Source of the DNA: Tubiluchus corallicola
Lineage: Eukaryota; Priapulida; Priapulimorpha; Priapulimorphida; Tubiluchidae
Reading direction: 5' to 3'
Assembly (NCBI GenBank): GCA_030141605.1
Contig: JAQGDQ010000334.1
Coordinates: 1 to 64,000, forward strand
DNA length: 64,000 nucleotides
Numbering within the stretch: the stretch's first letter is position 1; each line of letters starts with the position of its first letter. The position numbers and the translations under genes were made by a program. Below the pieces are notes generated by a model. That model ran no database searches. It saw only the letters and a list, made by a program, of their open reading frames with translations, and was not told the DNA's origin. Positions 20,290 to 30,364 of the stretch are shown here, in pieces.

Positions 20290-21699
20290 ATGAAAAAGAG
20301 CAATAACCTAAAGGCCCTGTTGATAATGGTACTCACTTCCCTGTTATTTTCATGTAACAAGGACTGCCCGACTATTTATATCCCGGAAGAGGGGGAGTAT
20401 TACGGAAGTGTAATAATAAGAGATGAAGATGATTTCGAAATACTGGATATCATTGCAAATGGGGAGTACCATAAAATTACAGGGTCGCTGCTTATCTACA
20501 CCAGCGAAGAGGGTGCCGATCTGCATAAACTTAACAAAATAGAGGAGGTTACTGGTACAGTTACTCTTCAGGAGCTTGATGTACTAGATTTCAGCTTTCT
20601 GGATAATCTTCAGGATGTAGGGAGAGCATTTGAGGTTGTAAAGTGTAGTAATATTACATCAATATCCGGTCTTCCAAATCTTACCTCTATCGGAACAAAT
20701 ATTTTGATCGAAGAGAACCCGGAAATAACCTCGCTTACCGGGTTTGAGAGGATTAGCAGTATCAATGGGAAGCTTCAAGTGAGTAACAATCCTAAGCTGC
20801 TCTCACTGGAGGGGCTTTCAGCACTTGAAAAAATGGGTGGCAGCTTGTCTGTATCGAAAAATACTGCATTAAAGTCATTTACGGGGTTATCTGCTCTGCA
20901 GAAAATATCGGGCGACTTTTCTGTTTCGGGGAATGACGGCCTGTTGAACTTTGATGGTCTTTCAGCGCTGGATACTATAACAGGGAACTTCTATATCTAC
21001 ACAAATGAGAACCTTTCAGATATGCAGGGATTTACCAGCTTGAATAGTATCAAAGGAGGTATTTGGCTGGCGGATGTTAATAAGGTTGTGGATCTGCAAG
21101 GGCTTAGCTCCTTAAAGGATTCTGTCTCCTTTATGCATATAGCCAACTGTTCACAAATTGAATCCCTGGAAGGGTTAGAGGGGATAAGTTATATTTCGGG
21201 ATACGTGAACATAGAAAAATGTGAAGCGCTTGAGACCCTGAAGGGGTTGAATAATCTGGATTCTGTTAGCGGAAATATTATACTACAAGAGTTGTCCCTC
21301 TCCTCCCTGGGGCTAAACTCCCTTCAAAGGGTGAATGGAAATATGAAAATAACCTTTTGTAATGAACTGACCTCAATGCAGGGGTTGGAGAGCCTGACAC
21401 AGATAGGTAAGCTTTTTTCTATTGATGACAATATAAAGCTAAGAAACCTTTTGGGGCTTAATAGTATATCTACCCTAAAAGATGTTGAGATAATTAACTG
21501 TGAAGGGCTGGTATCTCTTGATGGACTAGACAGCTTGGGGGAAATTGAAGGTTCTATAGAGATCAGGTACAACCCCTTGCTTACAGACTATTGCTCATTG
21601 GTGGGTGTCGACCTTGAAGGGACGTTTTATTACTCTTTAAACAGCCCGAACTTCTCTCCCGACTGGGACGAAATTCAAAATGGAGAGTGCCGCCTTTAG
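20290..21699 (+). CDS. Lipoprotein with receptor-L-domain / leucine-rich-like repeats
   Basis: I chose the ATG at 20290, which opens a signal peptide ending in the lipobox LLFSC (Cys about residue 22). An upstream in-frame ATG at 20170 is 120 bases early and would bury the signal. The rest of the 469 residues is a regular series of about 22-24-residue repeats of the form (S)LEGLSALEKMGGSLSVSKN and SFTGLSALQKISGDFSVSGN, resembling receptor L domains and BspA-like leucine-rich repeats. A surface-exposed binding role is likely; the ligand is unknown. It lies between nadA (same strand) and ilvE (opposite strand). Confidence 0.85.
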   Translation: MKKSNNLKALLIMVLTSLLFSCNKDCPTIYIPEEGEYYGSVIIRDEDDFEILDIIANGEYHKITGSLLIYTSEEGADLHKLNKIEEVTGTVTLQELDVLDFSFLDNLQDVGRAFEVVKCSNITSISGLPNLTSIGTNILIEENPEITSLTGFERISSINGKLQVSNNPKLLSLEGLSALEKMGGSLSVSKNTALKSFTGLSALQKISGDFSVSGNDGLLNFDGLSALDTITGNFYIYTNENLSDMQGFTSLNSIKGGIWLADVNKVVDLQGLSSLKDSVSFMHIANCSQIESLEGLEGISYISGYVNIEKCEALETLKGLNNLDSVSGNIILQELSLSSLGLNSLQRVNGNMKITFCNELTSMQGLESLTQIGKLFSIDDNIKLRNLLGLNSISTLKDVEIINCEGLVSLDGLDSLGEIEGSIEIRYNPLLTDYCSLVGVDLEGTFYYSLNSPNFSPDWDEIQNGECRL

Positions 21700-21772
21700 T
21701 CAGCAGAAAAGGCCTGTTTATATGAATCTTCAAGTAAAGGGGCTCAAAATTTACAACACAAGCCAGGCACTC

Positions 21773-22786
21773 TTATTCTATCACTTCTGTCCATCCGTAA
21801 GTGTCGGGCTCCGTGCCATATTGTATGCCCAGTAATTTCTCATACAGCTTTAAGCTTACAGCTCCCGGGGCAGGGCTATAGTCATACCCAATATCCATGT
21901 CTGCATCATAGATGCGCTTTATAGGAGAAATAGCAGCAGCGGTGCCACAAGCTCCAACTTCATCAAATTCCGCAAGTTCTTCTACCTTAACTTTGCGCTC
22001 TTCAACCTCCATACCCATGTCAGCGGCCAGTTGCCTTAGGCTTTTATTCGTAATAGACCTGAGAATAGACCCTGATTTGGGTGTTACATAGCTGTTCCCT
22101 TTTATTCCAAAAAAATTTGCCGGGCCACACTCATCTATATATCGCTTCTCTTTAGCATCAAGATACAGAACAGCAGAGTAGCCTTCCCGGCTGGCACGTA
22201 TACCGGCAGCCATGCTTGCCGCATAGTTGCCCCCAACCTTATATGAGCCTGTACCCATAGGAGCCGCACGGTCATATTCCCTGTAAATAACTAAGTCTGT
22301 AGGGCTGAATCCATCTTTAAAGTACGGACCTACAGGCGTAACAAAAACTATAAACAGATATTCACTGGACGGCTTTACCCCTATTTCCGGACCGGTTCCT
22401 ATTTGCAGTGGGCGAATATACAGCGCGGCACCGGAGCCATAGGGAGGAACATACTCTTTATTCAACCTGACAACCCTCCTTACAGCATCCTCAAAAAGCT
22501 CTATGGGAACACCAGGCATCATAATGCCCTCTGCCGTATAACGCATCCTTCGGGCATTCTCATCCATCCTGAAAACACGAATCTTCCCATCTTTGCCGCA
22601 ATACGCCTTAAGTCCCTCAAATGCCTCCTGCCCGTAATGCAATGATGTGGCAGAGATATGCATGTCAATACTCTCTGAACTGCTGTCTTGCAGCTCTCCC
22701 CATTTACCGTTACTATAAACACAACGCACATTAAACCGGGTGTCCATATAGCCGAATCCCAAATTATTCCAATCTATATTTTTCAT
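21773..22786 (-). CDS. ilvE: Branched-chain amino acid aminotransferase
   Basis: IlvE interconverts leucine, isoleucine and valine with their 2-oxo acids, using PLP (fold type IV). The 337 residues fit the longer BCAT type. Landmarks are SLHYGQEAFEGLKAY near residues 49-63, the PLP lysine in GSYKVGGNYAAS, the DECGPANFFGIK loop and VGACGTAAAISPIK. Genes for valine/isoleucine synthesis are not adjacent. Upstream (22787-23470) lie two dispersed repeats facing away from it. Confidence 0.95.
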   Translation of the reverse strand: MKNIDWNNLGFGYMDTRFNVRCVYSNGKWGELQDSSSESIDMHISATSLHYGQEAFEGLKAYCGKDGKIRVFRMDENARRMRYTAEGIMMPGVPIELFEDAVRRVVRLNKEYVPPYGSGAALYIRPLQIGTGPEIGVKPSSEYLFIVFVTPVGPYFKDGFSPTDLVIYREYDRAAPMGTGSYKVGGNYAASMAAGIRASREGYSAVLYLDAKEKRYIDECGPANFFGIKGNSYVTPKSGSILRSITNKSLRQLAADMGMEVEERKVKVEELAEFDEVGACGTAAAISPIKRIYDADMDIGYDYSPAPGAVSLKLYEKLLGIQYGTEPDTYGWTEVIE

Positions 22787-22853
22787 ATTTTATATCTTAT
22801 AATCACAAGCAAAAAAGCCTGGTAGGGCACGCGGAACTAAAGTAGTAAATATT

Positions 22854-22981
22854 TGAGAGCTTTACAAAGTGCAATATTTTGGGCTAGATTGAAGAAAAAA
22901 CCGATGAAAAACCGCAGCCTGCTAACGTAAATGAAGATTTTCTCTAAAACAGTAATAAAAACATAGCCATGCGAAGGTTAA
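22854..22981 (+). repeat. Dispersed intergenic repeat, copy H
   Basis: The left end TGAGAGCTTTACAAAGTG and the middle (CCTGCTAACGTAAATGAAGA) are clear. The right end is degraded (CATAGCCATGCGAAGG). It is one of two copies between ilvE and the susC-like gene. Confidence 0.7.
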
Positions 22982-23184
22982 TAGTCTTTTATATCAGACT
23001 GTTTTTATGTCACAGATGCAGTTAAAATCGCAAAATTACAGGAGTACTTTTATTCACCCCTCTTTTTTAAGTAGTGATCAGAAATATCAGATGGTAGACT
23101 CATGTTATGAAGCATGTAAAAAATACAATACCTAGACCCTTCCTATTTCCACTCTTTTTTCTTAAATTTGTCCATCCCCAGCCT

Positions 23185-23311
23185 GAGGCACTTTGGTTCA
23201 GGTTGAGGAAAAATTCGATGAGGAACCGCAAATTACTGATGTAAGCGAGAGCTTGCTAAGAGGTTTTTCTCGAAAGCAATAATAAAAGCATAATCTTTAC
23301 AAAGTCTTCAA
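23185..23311 (+). repeat. Dispersed intergenic repeat, copy I
   Basis: The left end is partly missing (GAGGCACTTTGGTTCAGG); the middle (AAATTACTGATGTAAGCGAG) and right end (AATCTTTACAAAGTCTTCA) are present. It lies 160 bp before the susC-like start. The interval 22982-23184 shows no gene or element I can identify. Confidence 0.75.
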
Positions 23312-23470
23312 GGCTTAATACTTGCCGCAAGAGTTGACTTAATACAGTAAAGCAGGAACGGAACTTAACTCCGTATTGCTAAACTTTGCTGAATTACAAA
23401 ACCTCTGGGCGGGGCAGTAGCGTTGCTACGCTCTAAAGCTGCTGAACTGGGACTAAACACATTGAAACCT

Positions 23471-26400
23471 ATGAAAAAAAACAGATTTTCTAACTTCTCC
23501 GATCCGGATTGTTTCAGCAGGCTGTACCGCACCCTGTGCCTGGCATTAATCATGCTGTTTGCAGTAGCATATCCAACAGCCGCAGGCAGCAATGCACGGG
23601 CACTTGTGTCGGACCTATCTTTCAAACACAACACCCCTCTATGTGCTGAGCAACATTCTGAAGAGGGCAACAAACCTGTTTTCGCCAAAGAGAAGAGGAG
23701 CAAGGCTCTTACACTCAGCACCTGTGAACGGCAAATAGCGCTAAAAACTCCCCCTTCTCTTTTATCTGGTTGGCAACCACTGAAAACTACAGGAGCTGTA
23801 CGCGGGTGGGACAATGAACCTCTCTCTGGTGTATCCATTGTGGTAAAAGGAACCACAATAGGCACTATTTCTGATGCTAACGGAAACTTTAGCATCACAG
23901 TCCCCAGCAATGATGAAGTTCTTATATTTTCATTTCTCGGAATGAAAGCACAGGAGATACCTGTTGATAGTAGGACAGTGCTTAATGTGGTAATGGAAAG
24001 AGAAGTGATTGGCCTGGATGAGATTGTAACCGTGGGATTTGGCACCATAAAAAAAGCATCGTTGACAGGTTCAGTTTCATCAGTTCAGTCGGAAGACCTG
24101 TCATCAATTACCACTACGGATTTAAGAACCTCCATGGTGGGTAAACTACCCGGGCTACGGGTTATGCAGAGAAGTGGTGAGCCTGGAAGCTATGACAGCT
24201 ATATGGACATTCGAGGGTGGGGGACACCTCTGGTAATTGTTGATGGAGTACCGAGGGACGACTTTCATAAAATAGACCCCAATACAGTAGCATCTATATC
24301 TGTACTAAAAGATGCATCGGCGGCAGTGTATGGGGTAAAAGCAGCCAATGGCGTTATCCTTGTCGAAACTAAAGAGGGGCATGAGGGGAAAACTGAAATA
24401 TCTTTTACATCCAGCTACAGCATACAGAAGATGACAGAGTTTCCTAGGCCTATAGGTAACTCTATAGATAACCTTATACTAAAAAATGAAGCGGCTTTAG
24501 CTGCGGGGAATCCAATCCCATACCCCGATTACCTGGAGTATGATGGATCCAATCCATTAAAACCCAGCATCGACTACTGGGACCTCACAATAAAAAAGTG
24601 GGCGCCGCAAACACAAAACGTTATAAATGTTACCGGCGGAACAGAAAAAGTTAAATACTTTATATCATTTGGACACATGTACGATATGGGGCTGTTTAAA
24701 ACAGATAATCTTTACTATAACCGGTATAATATTAAGTCAAACATCACCGCCATGGTTTCGGATAATCTGTCTGTACAAATGATCTTCTCCGGGCTATATG
24801 ACAAGAAACGCAGCCCATATGGGAGTACCTCTTATGACTTCTTTAAGCAGGTATGGATGCAACCAACTTATGAGCCGGTATACTACTGGGATCCCGACAT
24901 GGGAGCATTCGATGAAACTAAATACTTTGACGGGGAGGCTGATCGTAATCCCTTGGCAGTGATTGACCCTGATGTTGCAGGATATAAGGATGTAGCAAAC
25001 AAGCAGGCAGAGATAACAGCCTCCCTGACATACAATCTTCCCTATCTGGAGGGGCTTTCACTAAAAGGGCTTTTTGCTTATGATGTGCGGATAAAAACAG
25101 AGAAGCATTGGAGAAAAGGGTATAAAGAGTACAAGTCTGATGGCAGCTATGTCAAGCCGCAGGGGAGTACCCGCCTAACACATATCTTTGATGAATGGGT
25201 TACCCCACACATACAGCTTTCAGCTAAATATCAAAGCACTTTTGGGTTGCATAACCTCACCGGGCTTCTGCTATTTGAACAGAGGAAGGGGTGGGGAAAC
25301 TGGTTTCAAGCTAGCAGGTACTTTGCTCTGGACTTACTGGACCAACTGGAGTCTGGAAACACAACAGACCAGGAAGCACGGGGCAGAGAAAAGGTTCCTG
25401 GAGCAGGGATGGATCCTGCCAACAGGGCACTGGTAGGACGGGTAAACTACGACTTCAACACCAAGTACCTGATGGAGCTCAGTTTTCGTTACGATGGGTC
25501 TTCCAACTTTGCAGAAGGTAGTCGCTGGGGGTTCTTTCCGGCAGTATCATTGGGTTGGAGGCTTAGTGAGGAACCATTAATAAAAAATGCTATACCCTAT
25601 CTTGACAATTTGAAACTGAGAACCTCCTATGGAGTACTGGGAGATCATAGTGCTGCCGGAGGGTTTCAATATATTGAAGGGTATGACTACCCATCAGGAG
25701 GCTATCTCTTTTCCGGAGACGAGTGGACAACCGGCTCGGAGTACCGCGGGCTTATTAACCCGGATATAACATGGTATACTGCAACTACCGCCAATATAGG
25801 TGTGGATATATTGTTATGGAGAGGACTCCTGGGTGCTCAGTTTGACCTCTTCCAGCGAAAAAGGGAGGGATTGCTCGCAAATAGGGCTGTTCAGATACCC
25901 GAAACATTTGGCACATCTTTGCCAATGGAAAACCTGGAGAGCGACCTTAGCAGAGGATTTGAAGTTGAGCTAACTCATTTCAATACAGTTGGTGATGTAA
26001 GGTACCATGCCAAAGGAGTCCTGTCATTTACACGTGCCAAATGGCTGCACAGGGAGGCAACTCCTGCAGGAAACTCTTATGCAAACTGGGTGTACCGGGA
26101 AAATGGTCGGTGGAAAAATATTCGGTGGGGATATGGATATGCAGGGCAGTTTCAGACTGAAGAAGAGCTGAGAAACTATCAAATAGTCCAGCTCAATAAT
26201 GGACACGATATGATGTATCCGGGTGATATAATATATGTAGATTGGAACGAGGATGGAATGATTGATGAGAAAGATATGCACCCAATTGGAAGAGGCAGTG
26301 ACCCGGAGCTATTTTTTAGTTTTACCTTGGGGGTGGAGTGGAAAGGAGTAGCAGTAAATGCATTTTTCCAGGGAGCATCAAGGTATGACATTAAAAATGC

Positions 26401-26818
26401 TGAACAGCTGCAGGGGCCTCTCCCGTGGGGACGAAACTCATCAGAGATGTTTTTGGATCGCTGGCATCACGAAGATCCGCTGGACTTTAGCACTCCATGG
26501 GTGCCGGGTAAATACCCCATCTCCAGAGATGGCTTCGGATACGAACCAAATAAAAAGACATCTCCGTATTGGGTGCATGACGTAACATTCCTTCGGCTTA
26601 AAAATCTGGAGATTAGCTACACCCTGCCATCTGGGTGGACAGACACAGTAAATCTCAAACATGTGAAAGTATTTACGAACGGGCTTAACCTTTATACATG
26701 GAGCAATATTAAAGAGCTGAATGATCCTGAGAAACCATTGGATGGAGGTGGATCAGACAATGGATACAAGTATCCGCTAATGGCTAACTACAGCTTTGGT
26801 ATTAATATAATATTTTAG
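23471..26818 (+). CDS. SusC/RagA-family TonB-linked outer membrane protein
   Basis: This 1115-residue TonB-dependent barrel imports a nutrient, usually a glycan or peptide, with its SusD-like lid encoded next. The start at 23471 (MKKNRFSNF) precedes a signal peptide with hydrophobic core LALIMLFAVA. A linker leads to a carboxypeptidase-regulatory-like domain (about 105-180, VSIVVKGTTIGTISDANGNF), the TonB box DEIVTVGFG, the plug (VIVDGVPRDDF, SISVLKDASAAVYG) and the barrel ending in NYSFGINIIF. No STN domain and no FecI/FecR pair is seen, so it is not of the trans-envelope signalling type. The substrate cannot be told. Confidence 0.95.
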   Translation: MKKNRFSNFSDPDCFSRLYRTLCLALIMLFAVAYPTAAGSNARALVSDLSFKHNTPLCAEQHSEEGNKPVFAKEKRSKALTLSTCERQIALKTPPSLLSGWQPLKTTGAVRGWDNEPLSGVSIVVKGTTIGTISDANGNFSITVPSNDEVLIFSFLGMKAQEIPVDSRTVLNVVMEREVIGLDEIVTVGFGTIKKASLTGSVSSVQSEDLSSITTTDLRTSMVGKLPGLRVMQRSGEPGSYDSYMDIRGWGTPLVIVDGVPRDDFHKIDPNTVASISVLKDASAAVYGVKAANGVILVETKEGHEGKTEISFTSSYSIQKMTEFPRPIGNSIDNLILKNEAALAAGNPIPYPDYLEYDGSNPLKPSIDYWDLTIKKWAPQTQNVINVTGGTEKVKYFISFGHMYDMGLFKTDNLYYNRYNIKSNITAMVSDNLSVQMIFSGLYDKKRSPYGSTSYDFFKQVWMQPTYEPVYYWDPDMGAFDETKYFDGEADRNPLAVIDPDVAGYKDVANKQAEITASLTYNLPYLEGLSLKGLFAYDVRIKTEKHWRKGYKEYKSDGSYVKPQGSTRLTHIFDEWVTPHIQLSAKYQSTFGLHNLTGLLLFEQRKGWGNWFQASRYFALDLLDQLESGNTTDQEARGREKVPGAGMDPANRALVGRVNYDFNTKYLMELSFRYDGSSNFAEGSRWGFFPAVSLGWRLSEEPLIKNAIPYLDNLKLRTSYGVLGDHSAAGGFQYIEGYDYPSGGYLFSGDEWTTGSEYRGLINPDITWYTATTANIGVDILLWRGLLGAQFDLFQRKREGLLANRAVQIPETFGTSLPMENLESDLSRGFEVELTHFNTVGDVRYHAKGVLSFTRAKWLHREATPAGNSYANWVYRENGRWKNIRWGYGYAGQFQTEEELRNYQIVQLNNGHDMMYPGDIIYVDWNEDGMIDEKDMHPIGRGSDPELFFSFTLGVEWKGVAVNAFFQGASRYDIKNAEQLQGPLPWGRNSSEMFLDRWHHEDPLDFSTPWVPGKYPISRDGFGYEPNKKTSPYWVHDVTFLRLKNLEISYTLPSGWTDTVNLKHVKVFTNGLNLYTWSNIKELNDPEKPLDGGGSDNGYKYPLMANYSFGINIIF

Positions 26819-26833
26819 AAATCGGTGTCAAAC

Positions 26834-28594
26834 ATGAAAAAAATAATAGCACATACTGTAATACTTGGAATAGTACTTCTCCTGACGATATCCTGTAGAG
26901 ATTTTTTCTCAATTGACCCTGTAGATCGTATAACTGAAGAGGATGTGTTTAGCAGTAAAGAGGCGATAGAGTCACATTTGGCCAGGCTTTACTGGAGATG
27001 CCCTATGGAGGATTTTAATTGGCCGGCGGCTCATGCAGGGTTTAGTCTTCACACAGATGAGATGGTCACCTGTACACAGGATCAGAATGGATATGATCCC
27101 GGCTACTACCATTGGTGGGGAGATGGGTATAAAGCTATTCGCTACTTAAACAACTTTATAGAAAAATTCCCGGAGTCTACTGCCTACTCTGATGAAGCTG
27201 AAAAAGATGACATACTTGGGCAGGTCTATTGGCTCAGGGCATACACCTACATGGCATTAGCAAGAAGATATGGAGGAGTTCCTATTATAACCAATGTGCA
27301 GGAGCTTACAGATGATCCCACAGACCTGTATATTGCCCGTTCTACAGAGGAAGAGGTGTTCGATCAGATCATTGATGATCTGGATAAAGCTGTTGCAAAA
27401 CTTGCAGACAACACATCTCTCTATAAGGTAAATAAATGGACAGCACTGGCCTTTAAATCCAGAGTTATGCTTTATGCTGCATCACTAGCCAGATACAGTG
27501 TTAATCTGTATGAGGGGGGCATGTTTATGGATGGATTGCTGGGTATCCCGGCAGCAAAAGCGGAAGGGTACTACAATGATGCTAAAAATAGTGCGCTCCT
27601 GGTTATAAATAGTGGTAAATATGAGCTTTATGATTATGAAGGGGATGAATACGAAGACAAAGTCGTAAACTATGAAAAGCTGTTCTTTGATGAAAGCAAT
27701 AAAAATAAAGAACGTATTTTGGTGAGGTCATATAACTTCCCTGACAGGGTGCATAAGTTTGATGAAATAGCAACACCTTTTAGTTTCCGTGCAGGCTCGG
27801 GCTATAGTAGCCGGAGGTGTCCGCCCCTCGCTATGGTGGAAAAGTTTGAATATGTAGACGACAGGGACGGGTCGATACGTTACGAAGGGAAACAGTTAAG
27901 CGAAGATGAGGCTGACCCGATAACAGTTGCAGACCCTAACAGGCTATTTGAGAACAAAGATCCCCGCTTTATGCATAATGTACTATATCCCGAGAGGGAG
28001 TGGCGTAGTAGCAAAATTGAGATATATGTGGAAATAATTGAAAATGGGAACAAAATTCCGGCGTTGGGGAAAGATGGGATAGGGCAGCCGGAAGCAACCT
28101 CAACAGGGTTCTACTTTGCCAAATGGCTGCAACGCAAACCCGAAAGGCCTTTTAATGAAGGATCAGACGTTGATTGGCAAGTTATTCGATATGCAGAAAT
28201 ATTGCTTAACTACGCTGAGGCCTGCTTTGAGTTGGGGGAGACAGATGAAGCATTAAGAAATGTAAATAAGATCCGTAGACGCGGCGGCATACAGGAGCTT
28301 ACAACAATAAGTAAAGAGGATATACGCAAGGAGCGCGCTATAGAGCTATACGGGGAGGGTAACCGCTACTGGGATCTTAAACGCTGGAGAACATTTCACG
28401 AAGAGCTTAACAATACCGAAACTTTTGCAATATGGCCTACATACAATAAAGATGCAGGAGAGTACAGTTTTATAAAGCGTAAATTGCCCTCCGACAAGTT
28501 TAAAAAAACGTTTGAGCCCAAACACTATTACATGGAAATACCAAAATGGGAGATCGAGAAAAATCCTCTGCTGGAACAAAACTATGGGCACTGA
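26834..28594 (+). CDS. SusD/RagB-family nutrient-binding outer membrane lipoprotein
   Basis: This is the surface lipoprotein lid of the preceding SusC-like channel. The ATG at 26834 gives a signal peptide with lipobox LTISC. The body (586 residues) shows SusD features: tetratricopeptide-like helices near the N-terminus (LGQVYWLRAYTYMALARRYG), and the C-terminal VIRYAEILLNYAEACFELG and the ERAIELYGEGNRYWDLKRWR segment. The gap to the susC-like stop is only 15 bp, so the pair is one transcript. Confidence 0.95.
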   Translation: MKKIIAHTVILGIVLLLTISCRDFFSIDPVDRITEEDVFSSKEAIESHLARLYWRCPMEDFNWPAAHAGFSLHTDEMVTCTQDQNGYDPGYYHWWGDGYKAIRYLNNFIEKFPESTAYSDEAEKDDILGQVYWLRAYTYMALARRYGGVPIITNVQELTDDPTDLYIARSTEEEVFDQIIDDLDKAVAKLADNTSLYKVNKWTALAFKSRVMLYAASLARYSVNLYEGGMFMDGLLGIPAAKAEGYYNDAKNSALLVINSGKYELYDYEGDEYEDKVVNYEKLFFDESNKNKERILVRSYNFPDRVHKFDEIATPFSFRAGSGYSSRRCPPLAMVEKFEYVDDRDGSIRYEGKQLSEDEADPITVADPNRLFENKDPRFMHNVLYPEREWRSSKIEIYVEIIENGNKIPALGKDGIGQPEATSTGFYFAKWLQRKPERPFNEGSDVDWQVIRYAEILLNYAEACFELGETDEALRNVNKIRRRGGIQELTTISKEDIRKERAIELYGEGNRYWDLKRWRTFHEELNNTETFAIWPTYNKDAGEYSFIKRKLPSDKFKKTFEPKHYYMEIPKWEIEKNPLLEQNYGH

Positions 28595-28627
28595 TAGTAC
28601 AACAGATATAACTTAAAATAGAAAAGT

Positions 28628-29317
28628 ATGAAAAAGATAAAATATTCGCTGATACTGCTCCTTTTTGCTGTAACCCTCTCTTGCAGTATAGATAACTATC
28701 CTGAGCCGGCTGCCATATTTACAGGTGAAATTGTTGATATTAAAACAGGTAACACTATTCAGACAAGGCAGCCCGACGGCATACAAATACGCCTGATACA
28801 GGAGGGGTATGAAAACCCCGTACCCTACGACTTCTGGGCTAAAAGTGATGGTACTTTTAGAAATACTCGGCTGTTTGAAGGGACCTATGAAGTTACCGTG
28901 CAGGCCGGCCCGTTTCACGGCTCTGTTACGAAAAAGGTAACGCTTAGAGATAGAGATGAAGTAAATGAGACGTTTGAGGTAGATCCATACGTAAGAATTA
29001 CGGATATTACTATTACTACTTCCGAAAACAGCATAACCGGCTCATATAAGCTCTCTGTTGGAGATGGGACTAGCGAGGTTAAACACTCGAGGCTGATATC
29101 CCATGTCTCTCCCATACTTCATAAAAATACTGATAACCTGAAAAGCTCTGCCGAAAATGATCTCTCTGGTAAGGATGCCGCTGAGATTGAGGCTATGCTA
29201 TTTACAGACCAGATAACAGGATTGTCTGCTGGAACACATTATGTAAGGATTGCGGTGGAGGCCAACAATACTCTGGGCAGAAACAACTACTCTGAAATAG
29301 TGAGGATTGACCTGTAA
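28628..29317 (+). CDS. DUF3823 lipoprotein of the SusCD locus
   Basis: This 229-residue lipoprotein has a signal peptide and lipobox TLSC (Cys about residue 19). It is followed by a DUF3823-type beta-sandwich (FTGEIVDIKTGN, then QPDGIQIRLIQEGYENPVPYD) and a second Ig-like part. DUF3823 proteins commonly follow susCD pairs and are thought to bind ligand at the surface, like SusE/SusF. The gene is 33 bp after susD. No glycoside hydrolase, peptidase, sulfatase or regulator completes the locus. Confidence 0.88.
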   Translation: MKKIKYSLILLLFAVTLSCSIDNYPEPAAIFTGEIVDIKTGNTIQTRQPDGIQIRLIQEGYENPVPYDFWAKSDGTFRNTRLFEGTYEVTVQAGPFHGSVTKKVTLRDRDEVNETFEVDPYVRITDITITTSENSITGSYKLSVGDGTSEVKHSRLISHVSPILHKNTDNLKSSAENDLSGKDAAEIEAMLFTDQITGLSAGTHYVRIAVEANNTLGRNNYSEIVRIDL

Positions 29318-29335
29318 GCAGGAGCAATGTTTACA

Positions 29336-29398
29336 GACAGAGGCTTTGTACTATAGGCTTTTGACGAAAATAGCAATAAAAGTGTGATCAAGGCTCTC
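29336..29398 (+). repeat. Dispersed intergenic repeat, copy J (internally deleted)
   Basis: A left-end fragment (AGGCTTTGTA) is joined almost directly to the right third (GGCTTTTGACGAAAATAGCA, then AATAAAAGTGTGATCAAGG). The central 65 or so bases are missing. It faces the 3' end of the next gene. Confidence 0.6.
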
Positions 29399-29417
29399 TA
29401 TACATGTTTCAGACAGG

Positions 29418-29930
29418 CTAAAACATGTATTGTAAGGTAGCTCCAATTCTAATGTACGAGCCGTTGGTTAGACTAAGTCTCGCTTCGGGAGCAAGATTTA
29501 AGTTGTCTGCTAATCTGTAATTTGCCCCTATCCCAATATTTAAAGCAACATTAGAGCCTGTAGTCGATATGCCTGGGTGCGTAATTCCAGAGATAACTGT
29601 ATCGGATGCTTGTAGCTTCCAGAAGGTAAAAGAGAGCCCCGCCAATCCATAAAAGTTAAGTTCTTCATCACTCTCGTGGAAAATATAATGCCCGTCTATA
29701 TCGAACACATTCCACCTTAGTCCGTTATTTTTAAAAATGTGTGTAAAGGCCAATGCACCTTCACAGTTTTCAGCTACTTCGTATGTGCCGTTTAAGCTAA
29801 GGCCAATATTGTTCACCTCTGTTGCGAAGTAAAAACCACCTCCCACACGAAGTTTTGAAGGGTCAAACGATTGAGAAAACAGGCTGGCACTTACAAACAT
29901 TGTAAAGCTGAGAAAAAGTAACTTCTTCAT
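29418..29930 (-). CDS. Small outer membrane beta-barrel protein
   Basis: This 170-residue protein has a signal peptide (KKLLFLSFTMFVSASLFSQ) and then alternating amphipathic strands (LRVGGGFYFATEV, LSLNGTYEV, LNFYGLAGLSFTFWKL, VALNIGIGANYRL) that end in TLQYMF with a terminal Phe, the usual outer membrane assembly signal. It fits an eight-stranded porin-like or OmpW-like barrel. The ligand or role is unknown. It is monocistronic on the minus strand. Confidence 0.8.
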   Translation of the reverse strand: MKKLLFLSFTMFVSASLFSQSFDPSKLRVGGGFYFATEVNNIGLSLNGTYEVAENCEGALAFTHIFKNNGLRWNVFDIDGHYIFHESDEELNFYGLAGLSFTFWKLQASDTVISGITHPGISTTGSNVALNIGIGANYRLADNLNLAPEARLSLTNGSYIRIGATLQYMF

Positions 29931-30086
29931 TTTATCCGTTCTTTAATAGTAAGTTTATTAGTGTAATATTTTACTGCTTGTTGCTTTCATTTGATCGCCA
30001 AATTGCTCGCAAAGGTGGGGCTTTTCACTAGAAAATACAATATAGTGTCTGTAAAAATGTGGCTATCTCACAACATCTGTTTAAGA

Positions 30087-30220
30087 AGAGATCTTTATGG
30101 TGCGAAAGAGTTTGGAATATGTTGAAAAATAATTTGGTGATAAGCTTCAGCTTACCGATATGAACAAGGACCTTGAAGAAGATATTAATTAAAAAGATGG
30201 GCTTTGTTAGAGGTTTCAAC
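30087..30220 (+). repeat. Dispersed intergenic repeat, copy K
   Basis: The left end reads AGAGATCTTTATGGTGCGAA and AGAGTTTGG follows. The middle is GCTTACCGATATGAACAAGG. The right end reads AAAAAGATGGGCTTTGTTAG. It is 145 bp from copy L in the same orientation. Confidence 0.8.
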
Positions 30221-30364
30221 ATAAGAAAAAAGCAGGGTTTATGCTATCTTTCACCACTATTCTATCCTGTTTTTCTATAGAAATAATCATAGCCAGTAAG
30301 AACTTTGGCACAAATATTGGGGAGTGTACTTTTAGTAAGGATTGGATTATATATAAAATACAAC

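Noticed and set aside
23401-23470. Possible riboswitch or attenuator upstream of the susC-like gene
   Set aside because: Short complementary words such as TAGCG and CGCTA are present, but no stable or conserved structure could be supported.
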